Positions 47,417-57,079 are shown, numbered from the stretch's first letter. The stretch: 64,000 nt of DNA from UBA6168 sp964508135 (GCA_964508135.1 CAZDSU010000040.1:1-64000); one strand, 5' to 3'. A program made the numbers and translations. Notes: generated by a model not told the origin, from the letters alone.

Positions 47417-50245
47417 ATGACAAACGACAAACGCCTTTTCCTCCTCGACGGCCACGCCCTCGTGTACCGGGCGCACTATGCATTCATCACCCGCCCACTC
47501 ATCAACTCCAAGGGCTGGGACACAAGCGCCATTACGGGCTTCGTACGCACCCTCACCGACCTCATCAACAACCAAAAGCCGACGCACTTAGCCGTGAGCT
47601 TCGACCTGCCGGGCGGCACCTTCCGGGACGATATGTACCCCGCCTACAAGGCCAACCGGGACGCACAGCCGGAGGGCATCACCTTCGGGCTGCCGTGGAT
47701 TGTGAAGATACTAAACGCTTGGAAAATCCCCATCCTCACGCTGCCACGTTTCGAGGCTGATGACGTGATAGGAACTATTGCGAAGAAAGCAGAAAAGGCT
47801 GGTTATCAAGTATATATGGTGACGCCGGACAAAGACTACGGCCAGCTCGTGAGCCCCAACATCTTCATGTACAAGCCCGGCAAGGCGGGCGGCGAGGTAG
47901 AGATTTGGGGCGAAAAAGAGGTCTGCGCCAACTGGGACATCCAGCACGTGGACCAAGTGGTGGACATCCTCGGTTTGCAAGGCGACGCCGTGGACAACAT
48001 CCCCGGCGTGCCTGGCATCGGCCCGAAAACGGCTGCGACGCTACTCAAGGAATTCGGCTCGGTGGAAAACCTGCTCGAAAACGTGGACAAGGTGAAGGGC
48101 AAAAACCAGGAGAAATTGCGGGATTTTGCGGAGCAAGCCATGCTCTCCAAAAAGCTCGCCCGCATTGATATTGACGCCCCCATCGCCTTCGACGAGGACG
48201 ACTACAACCTCGACCCCTTCGATCGGGAGGAACTGGCGGCATTGTTTAAAGAACTGGAATTCAGGACGCTGGGTGCACAAATACTCGGCGGCGATGGTAC
48301 GCCGAATTCGGCACCGAAGCCTGCCGCAAAGCCCGCCGCCGCTGGTGCACAAGGCAATCTTTTCGGCGATACAGAGGAACCCGTTGAACGAAAAAGCGCC
48401 GCCCCGCCCATCCCCGTCCACTCGATGGCGGAGAAGAACGCCGAGAATACCCCGCACACCTACCACCTCACCGATACCCCGGAAAAGCGGGCGGAACTCG
48501 TCGGCATTTTATCCAAAGCAAAAACCATCTCGTTCGATACGGAGACGACGAGCGTGGACCAGATGCTGGCCGAACTGGTGGGCATGTCGTTCAGCGTGAC
48601 GCCCTTCGAGGCGTGGTACGTGCCCGTGCCAGCCGACCGGGAGGAGGCTACGAAAATCGCCCAAGAATTCAAGCAAGTGCTTGAAAATGAGGCGATTGAA
48701 AAAATTGGGCAAAACATCAAATACGACGCCGTGGTGTTCAAAAACTACGGCGTGGAGGTGGCTGGCTATTGGTTCGATACGATGATTGCGCACTACCTCA
48801 TCGAGCCGGAACTGCGGCACAACATGAACTACCTCTCCGAAACCTACCTGAAATACCAGCCGATTTCCATCGAATCGCTGATTGGGAAAGGGGCGAAACA
48901 ACTCAGCATGAGGGACATCCGGGTGGAGCGGGTGGCCGAGTACGCCGCCGAGGATGCCGACGTGACGCTGCAATTGGGCCATTATTTTCAACCAAAACTA
49001 AAGGAAGAGGGCCTGCAAAAACTCTACGACACGATGGAGCGCCCGCTCATCAAGGTCATCGTGGACATGGAGTACGAGGGCATCCGCATTGACGGTGACG
49101 TGCTGCGGGCGTACTCTGTGGAACTGGCAAAAAGCATCGCCGATTTAGAGTTGAAAATTTACGAAATGGCGGGCTTGCAGTTCAACATTGCCTCGCCCAA
49201 GCAGATTGGCGAGGTGCTGTTCGACCGCATGAAATTGCCCTACCGCTGGGCAAAAACCAAGACCGGTGCCTACTCCACCGACGAGGCCATCCTAACGGAA
49301 ATGGCGGTAGAGCACCCTTTCGTCGCCGAGATTTTGAAGCACCGTGGCCTGTCCAAACTCAAGTCCACCTACGTGGATGCGCTGCCCTTGCAGGTACACC
49401 CCCGCACGGGGCGGGTACACAGTTCGTTCAACCAGGCGCTGGCCGCCACGGGCCGCCTCGCCTCCAACAACCCCAACCTCCAGAACATCCCCATCAAGAC
49501 GCCGGAGGGCCGCAAGGTGCGGGAGGCCTTCATCCCACGGGATGAAAACCACCAGCTGCTGAGTGCCGACTACTCGCAAATCGAGCTGCGCATCATCGCC
49601 GAAATCAGCGGCGACGAGGCCATGATTGAGGCATTCCAGAAGAACCAGGACATACACCGGGCCACGGCAGCCAAGGTCTATGGCGTGCCCTACGAGGAGG
49701 TCACCGGCGAGCAGCGCCGCAACGCCAAAACGGTCAATTTCAGCATTATTTATGGCGCTGGCGCAACGAACGTTTCACAACAACTCGGCATCAAGCGAGG
49801 CGAAGCTAAAGAACTGATAGACAACTACTTCCGGCAGTACAACGGCCTGAAAAACTACATGGAAAACACCGTGGAAAGCGCACGGGAAACGGGCTTCGTG
49901 AAGACCCTGCTTGGCCGCCGCCGCTACATCCGTGACATTGACAGCCGCAACTCCCTCGCCCGCTCCAACGCCGAGCGGGTGGCCATCAACACGCCCATCC
50001 AAGGCACGGCTGCCGACCTCATCAAGGTGGCGATGATCAACATTCACCAAGCGCTGATTGACAAAAACCTAGGTACAAAGATGATTTTGCAGGTGCATGA
50101 CGAATTAGTTTTCGATGTGCCGACGGGCGAACTGGAGATAGTGAAGCCCATCATCCACGACCTGATGACGAATGCCATCCCGAACTTGAAGGTGCCGATT
50201 TTGGTGGAGATGGGGGTGGGGAAGAATTGGTTGGAGGCGCATTGA
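47417..50245 (+). CDS. polA: DNA polymerase I
   Basis: Pol I fills gaps and removes RNA primers. The 942-residue protein has the 5'-3' exonuclease domain (1-290, LFLLDGHALVYRAHYAF and RFEADDVIGT), a proofreading domain with an intact first motif SFDTETTSVD, and the polymerase domain with motif A DYSQIELRIIAEISGD, motif B RRNAKTVNFSIIYGAG and motif C VHDELVF. All three activities should be functional. The 5'-3' and 3'-5' domains are joined by an Ala/Pro-rich linker (about residues 298-330). Confidence 0.97.
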   Translation: MTNDKRLFLLDGHALVYRAHYAFITRPLINSKGWDTSAITGFVRTLTDLINNQKPTHLAVSFDLPGGTFRDDMYPAYKANRDAQPEGITFGLPWIVKILNAWKIPILTLPRFEADDVIGTIAKKAEKAGYQVYMVTPDKDYGQLVSPNIFMYKPGKAGGEVEIWGEKEVCANWDIQHVDQVVDILGLQGDAVDNIPGVPGIGPKTAATLLKEFGSVENLLENVDKVKGKNQEKLRDFAEQAMLSKKLARIDIDAPIAFDEDDYNLDPFDREELAALFKELEFRTLGAQILGGDGTPNSAPKPAAKPAAAGAQGNLFGDTEEPVERKSAAPPIPVHSMAEKNAENTPHTYHLTDTPEKRAELVGILSKAKTISFDTETTSVDQMLAELVGMSFSVTPFEAWYVPVPADREEATKIAQEFKQVLENEAIEKIGQNIKYDAVVFKNYGVEVAGYWFDTMIAHYLIEPELRHNMNYLSETYLKYQPISIESLIGKGAKQLSMRDIRVERVAEYAAEDADVTLQLGHYFQPKLKEEGLQKLYDTMERPLIKVIVDMEYEGIRIDGDVLRAYSVELAKSIADLELKIYEMAGLQFNIASPKQIGEVLFDRMKLPYRWAKTKTGAYSTDEAILTEMAVEHPFVAEILKHRGLSKLKSTYVDALPLQVHPRTGRVHSSFNQALAATGRLASNNPNLQNIPIKTPEGRKVREAFIPRDENHQLLSADYSQIELRIIAEISGDEAMIEAFQKNQDIHRATAAKVYGVPYEEVTGEQRRNAKTVNFSIIYGAGATNVSQQLGIKRGEAKELIDNYFRQYNGLKNYMENTVESARETGFVKTLLGRRRYIRDIDSRNSLARSNAERVAINTPIQGTAADLIKVAMINIHQALIDKNLGTKMILQVHDELVFDVPTGELEIVKPIIHDLMTNAIPNLKVPILVEMGVGKNWLEAH

Positions 50246-50256
50246 AAATGCCTACA

Positions 50257-50940
50257 TCACCTCGTAATTACCCGCATAAAATCCCACGCCACCAGCAAGG
50301 TCTCCCCCTCAAAATGCAGCCCCGGCGTCAGCCGCTTCTGATGCATCGCCAGTATTTCGGGGTCTTTTTTCAAAAAAGTAAAAATAGTGCGCATCACCTT
50401 GAAGTAACGGCCAAGCTCGTTCACCATTGGTACGTCACGGCTGCCGAGCAGCTCCATCAGCCGCCGGAAGCTGTCGAAATCGAAAGGTAGGTACTGCGTC
50501 GGATAGCGGAAAGCGAGGTAGATGGACACCATCTGGTAGTTGTCGTGGTGGAAGTGGCTGTTGAGTTTGGAGCCGGGGTGGGCTTCCCGCCAGGCAGCCA
50601 GCAACTCGTCGGAATGAAACACGAAGCGGCCAACCCGACCGTCCAAGTCCTTGGCCTCGTTGAAAAGGTCTTGAAAAGCATACCGCACGAACTCCCGGTC
50701 CATTTCGATGAACTTGAGCATCATCTCCTTCGGCTCGTAATGTTCCCGCTTCCAGAGGCGGCGAGAGCGGGAGTTTTCCAGACTGCGGTCGTACATCGTG
50801 CGGAAGTCCAGCGCCTCCACGTCCCAGTTTTCCTGAAAAATGCGCTGCGACTCCCACGGCAGGTAGGGGTCGTGCCGTGGGTTTTTGCGAAGAAAATTGG
50901 CGTATTGCCCAATGGCATCGTTGAGTTTTTGCAGATTCAT
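50257..50940 (-). CDS. Conserved-looking hypothetical protein
   Basis: The 227-residue protein has no signal peptide or membrane segment and is rich in Phe, Arg and Tyr. It contains LNSHFHHDNYQMVSIYLAFR and YPTQYLPFDFDSFRRLMELL, which recall the N-terminal part of proteins associated with McrB-like restriction GTPases, but no GTPase domain follows. I do not recognise a function. It converges on polA, ending 11 bases from its stop, and diverges from the phosphodiesterase gene across a hairpin. Confidence 0.6.
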   Translation of the reverse strand: MNLQKLNDAIGQYANFLRKNPRHDPYLPWESQRIFQENWDVEALDFRTMYDRSLENSRSRRLWKREHYEPKEMMLKFIEMDREFVRYAFQDLFNEAKDLDGRVGRFVFHSDELLAAWREAHPGSKLNSHFHHDNYQMVSIYLAFRYPTQYLPFDFDSFRRLMELLGSRDVPMVNELGRYFKVMRTIFTFLKKDPEILAMHQKRLTPGLHFEGETLLVAWDFMRVITR

Positions 50941-51051
50941 ACCGGTAATTTCATGCAGTTTTTTCCCTCAAAACAAATGGAAGTACATTTGTCAGAAAAA
51001 ATCATCAAAAACTTGGCGGCGAAGCTACATATTTGCGGAAGTGGACGGTTT

Positions 51052-51100
51052 GGTTTCAGGTTTAAAGTTTCAGGGTAGGCCCTGTCTGAAACCTGAAACC
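51052..51100. repeat. Hairpin between divergent hypothetical and phosphodiesterase genes
   Basis: GGTTTCAGGTTT (51052-51063) pairs perfectly with AAACCTGAAACC (51089-51100), with an additional GTTTCAGG copy in between. It lies between two gene starts. Confidence 0.8.
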
Positions 51101-51125
51101 CAAAACCTGGAACCGCTTAAACAGC

Positions 51126-51875
51126 ATGAAACTTATTCAAATCACTGACCTGCACGTTGCGAGCGAGGGCGAGTTCACCCATGGTGTGGACGTGCGGCAG
51201 AATTTTTTGGATATACTGCAAGCGGCCAAATCCTTCTCTCCAGACTACCTCATCCTCTCCGGCGACCTTGCCTACGAAACCGCCAACGAACAGGTTTATC
51301 GGTGGATGAAGTCGCAGCTTGATGACCTCGGCATCCCCTACGCCCCCATTGGTGGCAATCACGACAATTCTGCGCTGTTGGCGCGGGTTTTCGGGTTGGA
51401 ACACCTGCTCACCGACGGCAACCTTTACTACAAACTGCCCCTGCCTGAGCATACCCTGCTGCTGCTCGAAACATCCAATGGCACGATCACCGAGGCGCAA
51501 CTGGTGTGGCTAGCCAATGAGTTGGCGCAACTAGACGCACCCGCCGTCATCTTCATGCACCACCCGCCGGTGGAAGGCGGTGTGCCCTACATGGACGTTA
51601 ATTATCCGCTTCGCAATATGGCCGATGTGCAGGAGGTATTGTACCAACACCCATTTCCTGTGTACATTTTCTGCGGGCATTACCATGTTGAAAAAATGCT
51701 TTGCGTAAAAAACCTTGTGGTGCACATCACACCAACCACCTACTTCCAGATGAAATGGCAACAACCAGGGTTCCTGCTCGACCACCTCAGAATCGGCCTG
51801 CGGGAAATCAACCTACGGCCCGATGGCGTAGTGGAAAGTGCGGTAGTTTACTACGATGGGAATAAAACGGAGTGA
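51126..51875 (+). CDS. Metallophosphoesterase, CpdA-like 3',5'-cyclic nucleotide phosphodiesterase
   Basis: The 249-residue protein has the calcineurin-like metal-binding motifs in order: ITDLHV (D-x-H), SGDLAY (GDxx), GGNHDN (GNHD), FMHHPP and CGHYHVEK (GHxH). This fits class III cyclic nucleotide phosphodiesterases such as CpdA, which hydrolyse cAMP; other phosphodiester substrates are possible. It is upstream of the four-helix-bundle element in the same direction. Confidence 0.88.
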   Translation: MKLIQITDLHVASEGEFTHGVDVRQNFLDILQAAKSFSPDYLILSGDLAYETANEQVYRWMKSQLDDLGIPYAPIGGNHDNSALLARVFGLEHLLTDGNLYYKLPLPEHTLLLLETSNGTITEAQLVWLANELAQLDAPAVIFMHHPPVEGGVPYMDVNYPLRNMADVQEVLYQHPFPVYIFCGHYHVEKMLCVKNLVVHITPTTYFQMKWQQPGFLLDHLRIGLREINLRPDGVVESAVVYYDGNKTE

Positions 51876-52332
51876 TTGTTTGATTGTTAAATTGCTTGAT
51901 TGTTGGACTGCAAAACAACTACTATGGGAGAGAAAAACTACCTCAAGCTCAACGATATTGATGCCTATAAAACAGCTTTTCACCTTTCGAATTATGTTTG
52001 GGACCTGGTTGCACCGTGGGATTTTTTCGCAAAGAAGACAATAGGCGCTCAGTTTGTAGATGCTGCCGATTCCATTTCAGCAAATATTGCAGAGGGTTTT
52101 GGAAGGTGGAACAAGAAAGACAAGGTCAAATTTTACAGATACAGTCAAGGCTCTCGGAAGGAATGTTATGACTGGAACGAAAAGGCTCGTTACAGAAAAT
52201 TGGTTACAGAAGAGCAATACGACCATATTTTTCAAGAACTGGAAAAGCTGGGCCCCGCCATTTCAAGGCTCATAAAATTTACCAATGAAAAACTGTCCCA
52301 ATAACAATCAAGCAATCTAACAATCAAGCAAT
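51875..52332 (+). mobile_element. Hairpin element enclosing a four-helix-bundle (IVP-type) gene
   Basis: Bases 51875-51904 and 52303-52332 are inverted over 30 positions with two mismatches; each arm is a tandem of ATTGCTTGATTGTT-type words. The gene at 51924-52304 fills the space, and the right arm overlaps its stop codon. Known IVP genes in spirochaete 23S rRNA lie inside stem-forming insertions, so the architecture matches, but here it sits between two protein genes. The arms use the same vocabulary as the gene-less hairpins at 1733, 19267 and 42786. Confidence 0.75.
51924..52304 (+). CDS. Four-helix-bundle protein (23S rRNA intervening-sequence/Avd-like family)
   Basis: From the ATG at 51924 the product is 126 residues and all helical. 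It carries the family hallmark SANIAEGFGRWNKK followed by KFYRYSQGSRKECYDW (about residues 52-84), in place of the usual AxGSxxE. The fold is that of proteins encoded in 23S rRNA intervening sequences and of Avd, the accessory protein of diversity-generating retroelements, which forms a basic barrel binding nucleic acid and reverse transcriptase. No reverse transcriptase gene is in the window. It is enclosed by an inverted repeat, see the element entry. A TTG at 51900 could extend it but lies in the arm. Confidence 0.88.
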   Translation: MGEKNYLKLNDIDAYKTAFHLSNYVWDLVAPWDFFAKKTIGAQFVDAADSISANIAEGFGRWNKKDKVKFYRYSQGSRKECYDWNEKARYRKLVTEEQYDHIFQELEKLGPAISRLIKFTNEKLSQ

Positions 52333-52335
52333 AAA

Positions 52336-53478
52336 ATGCTTCTATCCTCCAAACTGCCGGGCGTCGGCGCCTCCATTTTCACCGTCATGTCGGCCATGGC
52401 CAACGAGCACGGAGCCATCAACCTGGCGCAGGGCTTCCCTGATTTCGACTGCTCCGACCACCTCAAGGGGTTGGTGGACAAGTACATTCGACAGGGCTTC
52501 AACCAGTACGCACCCATGCCCGGTGTGCCTGCGCTCCGCAAAATCATGGCCGAAAAAATCAAGTCGCTATACGGCCTGACGGTGAACCCCGAAACGGAAA
52601 TTACCATCACCAGCGGGGCGACCCAAGCGCTCTACAGCGCCATTTCGACGTTCATCCGCCCAGATGACGAGGCGATTCTGGTCGAACCGGCCTACGACTG
52701 CTACCGCCCCGCCATCCAGGTGAACGGAGGCAGGCCTGTCCTCTACGAGATGACCGCCCCCGACTACGCCGTTGACTGGCGGATGCTCGAACGCCTCATC
52801 ACCTGGAAGACCCGCATGATTGTCATCAACACCCCGCACAACCCGACTGGCAGAACTTTGAAAGAAGCCGACTGGAAGGAACTGCAACACCTCGCCGTCA
52901 ACCGGGATATCATCGTGCTTTGCGACGAAGCCTACGAGCACCTCGTCTTCGATGGCGAGCGGCACGAGAGCCTGCTTCGCTACCCGAAGATATTCGAGCG
53001 GGGCATGGCGGTCTTTTCCTTCGGTAAAACGCTGCACACCACAGGCTGGAAGCTCGGCTGCATCGTGGCGCCGCCCGATCTTACGAAGGAGTTCCGAAAG
53101 GTGCACCAGTTCAATGTCTTTGCCGTCAACACGCCGATGCAACACGCCGTGGCCGAGTACTTTGAACAGCCGAAGGAGTACTTGGCGCTAAACGATTTCT
53201 TTGAAAAAAAACGGGACTTCCTGCTCAATGCCATGTCGGGGTCGAGGTTCAAACCGTTGCACAGCGAAGGGTCGTACTTTCAGCTTTACGACTACTCGGC
53301 CATCAGCGACGAGCCGGACACGGATTTTGTGAAACGACTAATCCTGGAGCACGGGGTGGCGGCTATTCCAGTTTCCGTTTTTTACAGCAGCCACAAGCAG
53401 GAGCGGGTTATCCGGCTTTGCTTCGCAAAAAAAGAGGAAACATTGGCCAAGGCCGCTGCGCTTTTGAGCAAGATATAA
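52336..53478 (+). CDS. PLP-dependent aminotransferase (methionine/kynurenine aminotransferase type)
   Basis: The 380-residue fold-type I aminotransferase has INLAQGFPDFDC at the N-terminus, NTPHNPTGRTL, DEAYEHLVFDG and the PLP lysine in SFGKTLHTTGWKLG. It is closest in style to YbdL/kynurenine-oxoglutarate transaminase enzymes that use methionine and aromatic substrates. A kynurenine hydroxylase gene exists at 7251, but the two are far apart. It starts four bases after the IVP element ends. Confidence 0.9.
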   Translation: MLLSSKLPGVGASIFTVMSAMANEHGAINLAQGFPDFDCSDHLKGLVDKYIRQGFNQYAPMPGVPALRKIMAEKIKSLYGLTVNPETEITITSGATQALYSAISTFIRPDDEAILVEPAYDCYRPAIQVNGGRPVLYEMTAPDYAVDWRMLERLITWKTRMIVINTPHNPTGRTLKEADWKELQHLAVNRDIIVLCDEAYEHLVFDGERHESLLRYPKIFERGMAVFSFGKTLHTTGWKLGCIVAPPDLTKEFRKVHQFNVFAVNTPMQHAVAEYFEQPKEYLALNDFFEKKRDFLLNAMSGSRFKPLHSEGSYFQLYDYSAISDEPDTDFVKRLILEHGVAAIPVSVFYSSHKQERVIRLCFAKKEETLAKAAALLSKI

Positions 53479-53499
53479 TCGGTACTTAAATTCAATAGC

Positions 53500-53529
53500 T
53501 TTGTGCAAAGACCAAACTTTGTAATTTTA
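53500..53529 (+). promoter_or_regulatory. Candidate promoter of the acyl-CoA synthetase gene
   Basis: TTTG (53500-53503), an 18-base spacer and TAATTTTA (53522-53529) fit the Bacteroidota -33/-7 layout with one base off in the -7 box. It lies 30 bases before the ATG. Confidence 0.5.
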
Positions 53530-53559
53530 GCCCAATCCAATTTTTAAATTTAAACAATT

Positions 53560-55218
53560 ATGACTGAGCAAAGACCTTGGCTGAAAAATTATCCGAAGGG
53601 AGTGCCCGCCAATATTGACGAAAGCGCCTACCCCTCGCTGGTGGCTCTTTTGGACGATACCTTCAAAAAATTCTCGGACAAAAAGGCTTTCGCCTGTATG
53701 GGAAAAGCAATGACCTATGCACAGGTTGACCGCTACTCCACCCAGTTTGGCGCATACCTGCACTCCCGGGGATTGGAGCCTGGTGACAAGATAGCCCTGA
53801 TGATGCCCAACCTCTTGCAGTATCCCATAGCCCTGTTCGGCTGTATGCGGGCCGGGCTGGTCATCGTCAACACCAACCCACTGTACACCCCTCGGGAGAT
53901 GCGCCACCAGTTCACTGATTCTGGCGTGAAGGCCATCGTGATTTGCGAAAACTTTGCCGCCAACCTGCAGGAGGTGCTTCCCGACACGCAAATCAAAACT
54001 ATCATCGTCACCAGTATCGGCGAGATGCTGGGGTGCAAGGGCATCTTCGTGAACTTTGCGGTGCGCTACATCAAGCGCATGGTGCCAGACTTCTCTTTGC
54101 CCAATACCGTCACCTTTACCAATGCTTTGGCGCAAGGCAAACAATTTACCATCAAGCAGTTCCAGCACAACCCAGAAGATGTGGTATGCCTGCAATACAC
54201 GGGTGGCACCACTGGCGTGGCCAAGGGGGCCATGCTCACCAACCGCAACCTCGTGGCCAACATGATGCAGATCAGGGCTTGGATTGCGCCCTCCGGCATG
54301 GGAGAGAACGAGGTCGGCCTGTCACCGCTACCGCTGTACCACATCTTCGCCTTTTCGGTCAATTGCTTGGCGCTGTTCAGCCTTGGCGCACTCACGGTGC
54401 TGGTGGTCAATGCCCGTGACCTGCCCTCGGTGATGAAGGAGTTCAAGAACTACAAAGTGACCATCATGACAGGGGTTAACACCCTGTTCAATGCCTTGCT
54501 CAACCACCCCGATTTTGCTTCGCTCGACTTCAGTGCCCTGCGGTTTGCACTTGGCGGTGGCATGGCCGTGCAAAAGGCGGTGGCCGAAAAATGGCGCAAG
54601 GTGACTGGTGTCCCGCTCGTTGAGGGCTTCGGCATGACCGAGTCCTCGCCTGTTGCCAGTGTGAACCCACTCGATGGCGCTGGCCGTCTGGGCTGCATCG
54701 GTCTGCCCGTGCCCTCTACCGACATGCGCATCGTGGACGATGCCGGAAACCCATTGCCGCAAGGCGAAACTGGCGAAATACAAATCAAAGGCCCACAAGT
54801 GATGAAGGGCTACTACAACCGCCCGGACGCCACCGCCCAAACCATCAAGGACGGGTGGCTCTGCACCGGTGACATCGGACTGATGCACCCGGACGGCTAC
54901 TTCCAAATCGTTGACCGCAAAAAGGACATGATACTCGTATCGGGCTTCAATGTTTATCCCAACGAAATCGAGGACGTGGTGATGGAGCACCCGAAGGTGC
55001 TGGAGTGTGCCGCCATCGGCGTTCCCGACGAGAAATCGGGCGAGGTGGTGAAGATTTTTGTGGTAAAAAAAGACCAATCACTGACCGAAAAGGAAGTGTT
55101 GGAGCATTGCCGAGAGGGGCTTACTGGCTATAAAATACCGAGATCGGTGGAGTTCAGAAAGGAGCTGCCGAAGACGAACGTGGGAAAGATTTTGAGGAGG
55201 AAGTTGCGGGAAGAGTAG
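53560..55218 (+). CDS. fadD: Long-chain fatty acid-CoA ligase
   Basis: This 552-residue AMP-forming synthetase activates fatty acids with ATP and CoA. Motifs visible are YTGGTTGVAKGAMLTNRN (P-loop), EGFGMTESSP, the GDIGLMHPDGYFQIVDRKKD hinge and the C-terminal catalytic Lys region KTNVGKILRRKLR. Length and motif order match FadD. A bidirectional terminator follows, facing rny. Confidence 0.9.
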   Translation: MTEQRPWLKNYPKGVPANIDESAYPSLVALLDDTFKKFSDKKAFACMGKAMTYAQVDRYSTQFGAYLHSRGLEPGDKIALMMPNLLQYPIALFGCMRAGLVIVNTNPLYTPREMRHQFTDSGVKAIVICENFAANLQEVLPDTQIKTIIVTSIGEMLGCKGIFVNFAVRYIKRMVPDFSLPNTVTFTNALAQGKQFTIKQFQHNPEDVVCLQYTGGTTGVAKGAMLTNRNLVANMMQIRAWIAPSGMGENEVGLSPLPLYHIFAFSVNCLALFSLGALTVLVVNARDLPSVMKEFKNYKVTIMTGVNTLFNALLNHPDFASLDFSALRFALGGGMAVQKAVAEKWRKVTGVPLVEGFGMTESSPVASVNPLDGAGRLGCIGLPVPSTDMRIVDDAGNPLPQGETGEIQIKGPQVMKGYYNRPDATAQTIKDGWLCTGDIGLMHPDGYFQIVDRKKDMILVSGFNVYPNEIEDVVMEHPKVLECAAIGVPDEKSGEVVKIFVVKKDQSLTEKEVLEHCREGLTGYKIPRSVEFRKELPKTNVGKILRRKLREE

Positions 55219-55254
55219 GGGTAAAAAGAAGTTTCGAGGGACAAGTTTTGAGTT

Positions 55255-55293
55255 AAAAAAAAGGCGGCTGGGCACATGCCCGCCGCCTTTTTT
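55255..55293. terminator. Bidirectional terminator between fadD and rny
   Basis: A run of A, then GGCGGC-T-GGGC, the loop ACAT, GCCC-GCCGCC and a run of T form a GC-rich stem flanked by A and T runs. It suits the two convergent genes. Confidence 0.88.
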
Positions 55294-55312
55294 ATGCTTA
55301 TAATTTCAGGAT

Positions 55313-56962
55313 TTAACGTGCGAACTGCACCGCCCGCTTCTCCCGGATCACGGTCACTTTGATTTGTCCTGGGTACTGCATTTCCCCTTGGATTTTCTGT
55401 GAAATCATGAAGGCAAGGTCGTCGGCATAGGCATCGGTGACCTTCTCGGCTTCCACGATAACCCTTAGCTCACGGCCAGCCTGCATGGCATAAGCCTTGG
55501 AGACGCCTTCGTGCGCCATGGCGATTTCTTCGAGTTCGCCGATGCGCTTGAGGTAGCTTTCGAGGATTTCACGGCGGGCACCTGGGCGGGCACCTGAGAT
55601 GGCGTCGCAAGCCTGCACGAGTGGTGAGATGATGTTGTTCATCTCGATTTCGTCGTGGTGAGCACCCACGGCGTTGCAAATGGCCTCTATCTCGCCGTGT
55701 TTCTCACAAATATGCATACCGACAATGGCGTGGGAAAGCTCGGTTTCCTCCTCTGCCACCTTCCCGATGTCGTGCAACAGGCCGGCCCGTTTTGCCAATT
55801 TTGCCTGTTTTGGGTTGAGGCCAAGCTCGGCAGCCATGATGCCGCAAAGGTTAGCGGTCTCAATGGAGTGCTTGAGCAGGTTCTGACCATAGGAGGAGCG
55901 AAAGCGCATCCGACCGACCATTTTTATCAGGTAGGCGTTGAGGCCGTGAACACCAAGCTCGATGACCGTGCGCTCGCCGATTTCCACGATTTGCTCATCC
56001 AACTGCTTGCGGGTCTTGGCCACCACCTCCTCGATACGGGCAGGGTGGATACGGCCGTCGGTCACGAGTTTTTTAAGTGCAAGGCGAGCGACTTCCCGGC
56101 GAATCGGGTCGAAGCTGGAAATGACGATGGCCTCTGGCGTATCGTCCACCACGATTTCAGCCCCGGTAGCTGCCTCGAGTGCTCGAATGTTCCGGCCTTC
56201 CCGACCGATGATTTGCCCCTTCATGTCGTCGGAGTCGAGCGGGAACACCGATACGGTGTTCTCGATGGTGTACTCCGAGGCCATGCGCTGGATGGTGGCG
56301 ATGATGATTTTCTTGGATTCTTTGGCAGCGTCCAATTTGGCTTGGGTGATGGTATCTTTCACGAGAGCCATCGCTTCGGTCTCAGCCTTGCCCTTGATGG
56401 CCCGGAGGAGTTCTTCCTTGGCCTCGCCCTGGGTTAGCCTGGAGATACCTTCGAGTGCCTTGATGCGCTCTTCGTTGGCGGCTTCAAGTTCTTCCTTCCG
56501 TTTGGCCACGATTTTGAGCTGCTTGTCAAGATTTTCCCGGACAGTGGCTATTTCCGCTACTTTTTGGTCATAGTCGGCGTCCCGGGTGTCCAGTTCCTTG
56601 ATGCGGTCTTTGAGCTTGTCTTCCTTCAATTGGAGGTCTTTCTCAAGGCCCCGGATTTCCAGTTCCCGCTCTTTGACGGAGACCATTTTTTCAGCTTTTT
56701 CCTTGTCAAAATCGGCCCGCATGGCGTTGAAGCGGTCTTTTGCCTCTTGCACTTTGCGTTGTTTGATGGTTTCGTTCTTCGATTCCGCCTCGTCGAGGAT
56801 TCGCTTGGCGGTGTCCTGTGCTTTCTTGATTTCTTGGTCGGTCTTTGAATTTACTTCGTCAAGTAGCGTCTGCTTCTTGCTTTTCATGGTAGCCTGGATG
56901 ATAAAATACCCAGCGACCAGCCCGACGACTAGCCCAATGGCCAGTCCGATTCCTATTTCCAT
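55313..56962 (-). CDS. rny: Ribonuclease Y
   Basis: RNase Y is a membrane-anchored endoribonuclease that starts mRNA decay. The 549-residue protein has an N-terminal membrane helix (IGLAIGLVVGLVAGYFII), a long coiled coil (about 25-220), a KH domain with GRIIGREGRNIR-like IIGREGRNIRALE, and an HD domain with RAGLLHDIGKV and HDEIEMNN. It is the last gene of the pheT-coiled coil-zapA-rny minus-strand group, with a hairpin before it. Confidence 0.96.
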   Translation of the reverse strand: MEIGIGLAIGLVVGLVAGYFIIQATMKSKKQTLLDEVNSKTDQEIKKAQDTAKRILDEAESKNETIKQRKVQEAKDRFNAMRADFDKEKAEKMVSVKERELEIRGLEKDLQLKEDKLKDRIKELDTRDADYDQKVAEIATVRENLDKQLKIVAKRKEELEAANEERIKALEGISRLTQGEAKEELLRAIKGKAETEAMALVKDTITQAKLDAAKESKKIIIATIQRMASEYTIENTVSVFPLDSDDMKGQIIGREGRNIRALEAATGAEIVVDDTPEAIVISSFDPIRREVARLALKKLVTDGRIHPARIEEVVAKTRKQLDEQIVEIGERTVIELGVHGLNAYLIKMVGRMRFRSSYGQNLLKHSIETANLCGIMAAELGLNPKQAKLAKRAGLLHDIGKVAEEETELSHAIVGMHICEKHGEIEAICNAVGAHHDEIEMNNIISPLVQACDAISGARPGARREILESYLKRIGELEEIAMAHEGVSKAYAMQAGRELRVIVEAEKVTDAYADDLAFMISQKIQGEMQYPGQIKVTVIREKRAVQFAR

Positions 56963-56972
56963 GATGTCAAAA

Positions 56973-57079
56973 GGTTAAAATGGTAACATGGTTGCGTGGT
57001 TTTCCGGCCTAAACTTCCGTAGTGCTTTTCGCTGAAATGCGAGCGCCACGCAGCTATTTGGCCAGCCAGCCATTTAACC
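56973..57079. repeat. Hairpin between zapA and rny
   Basis: GGTTAAAATGG (56973-56983) pairs with CCATTTAACC (57070-57079) with one bulge, and TGCGTGG (56993-56999) with CCACGCA (57046-57052). The words resemble those of the repeat after hemW. In some bacteria a 6S RNA gene follows zapA; the size and shape here do not support that. Confidence 0.6.
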
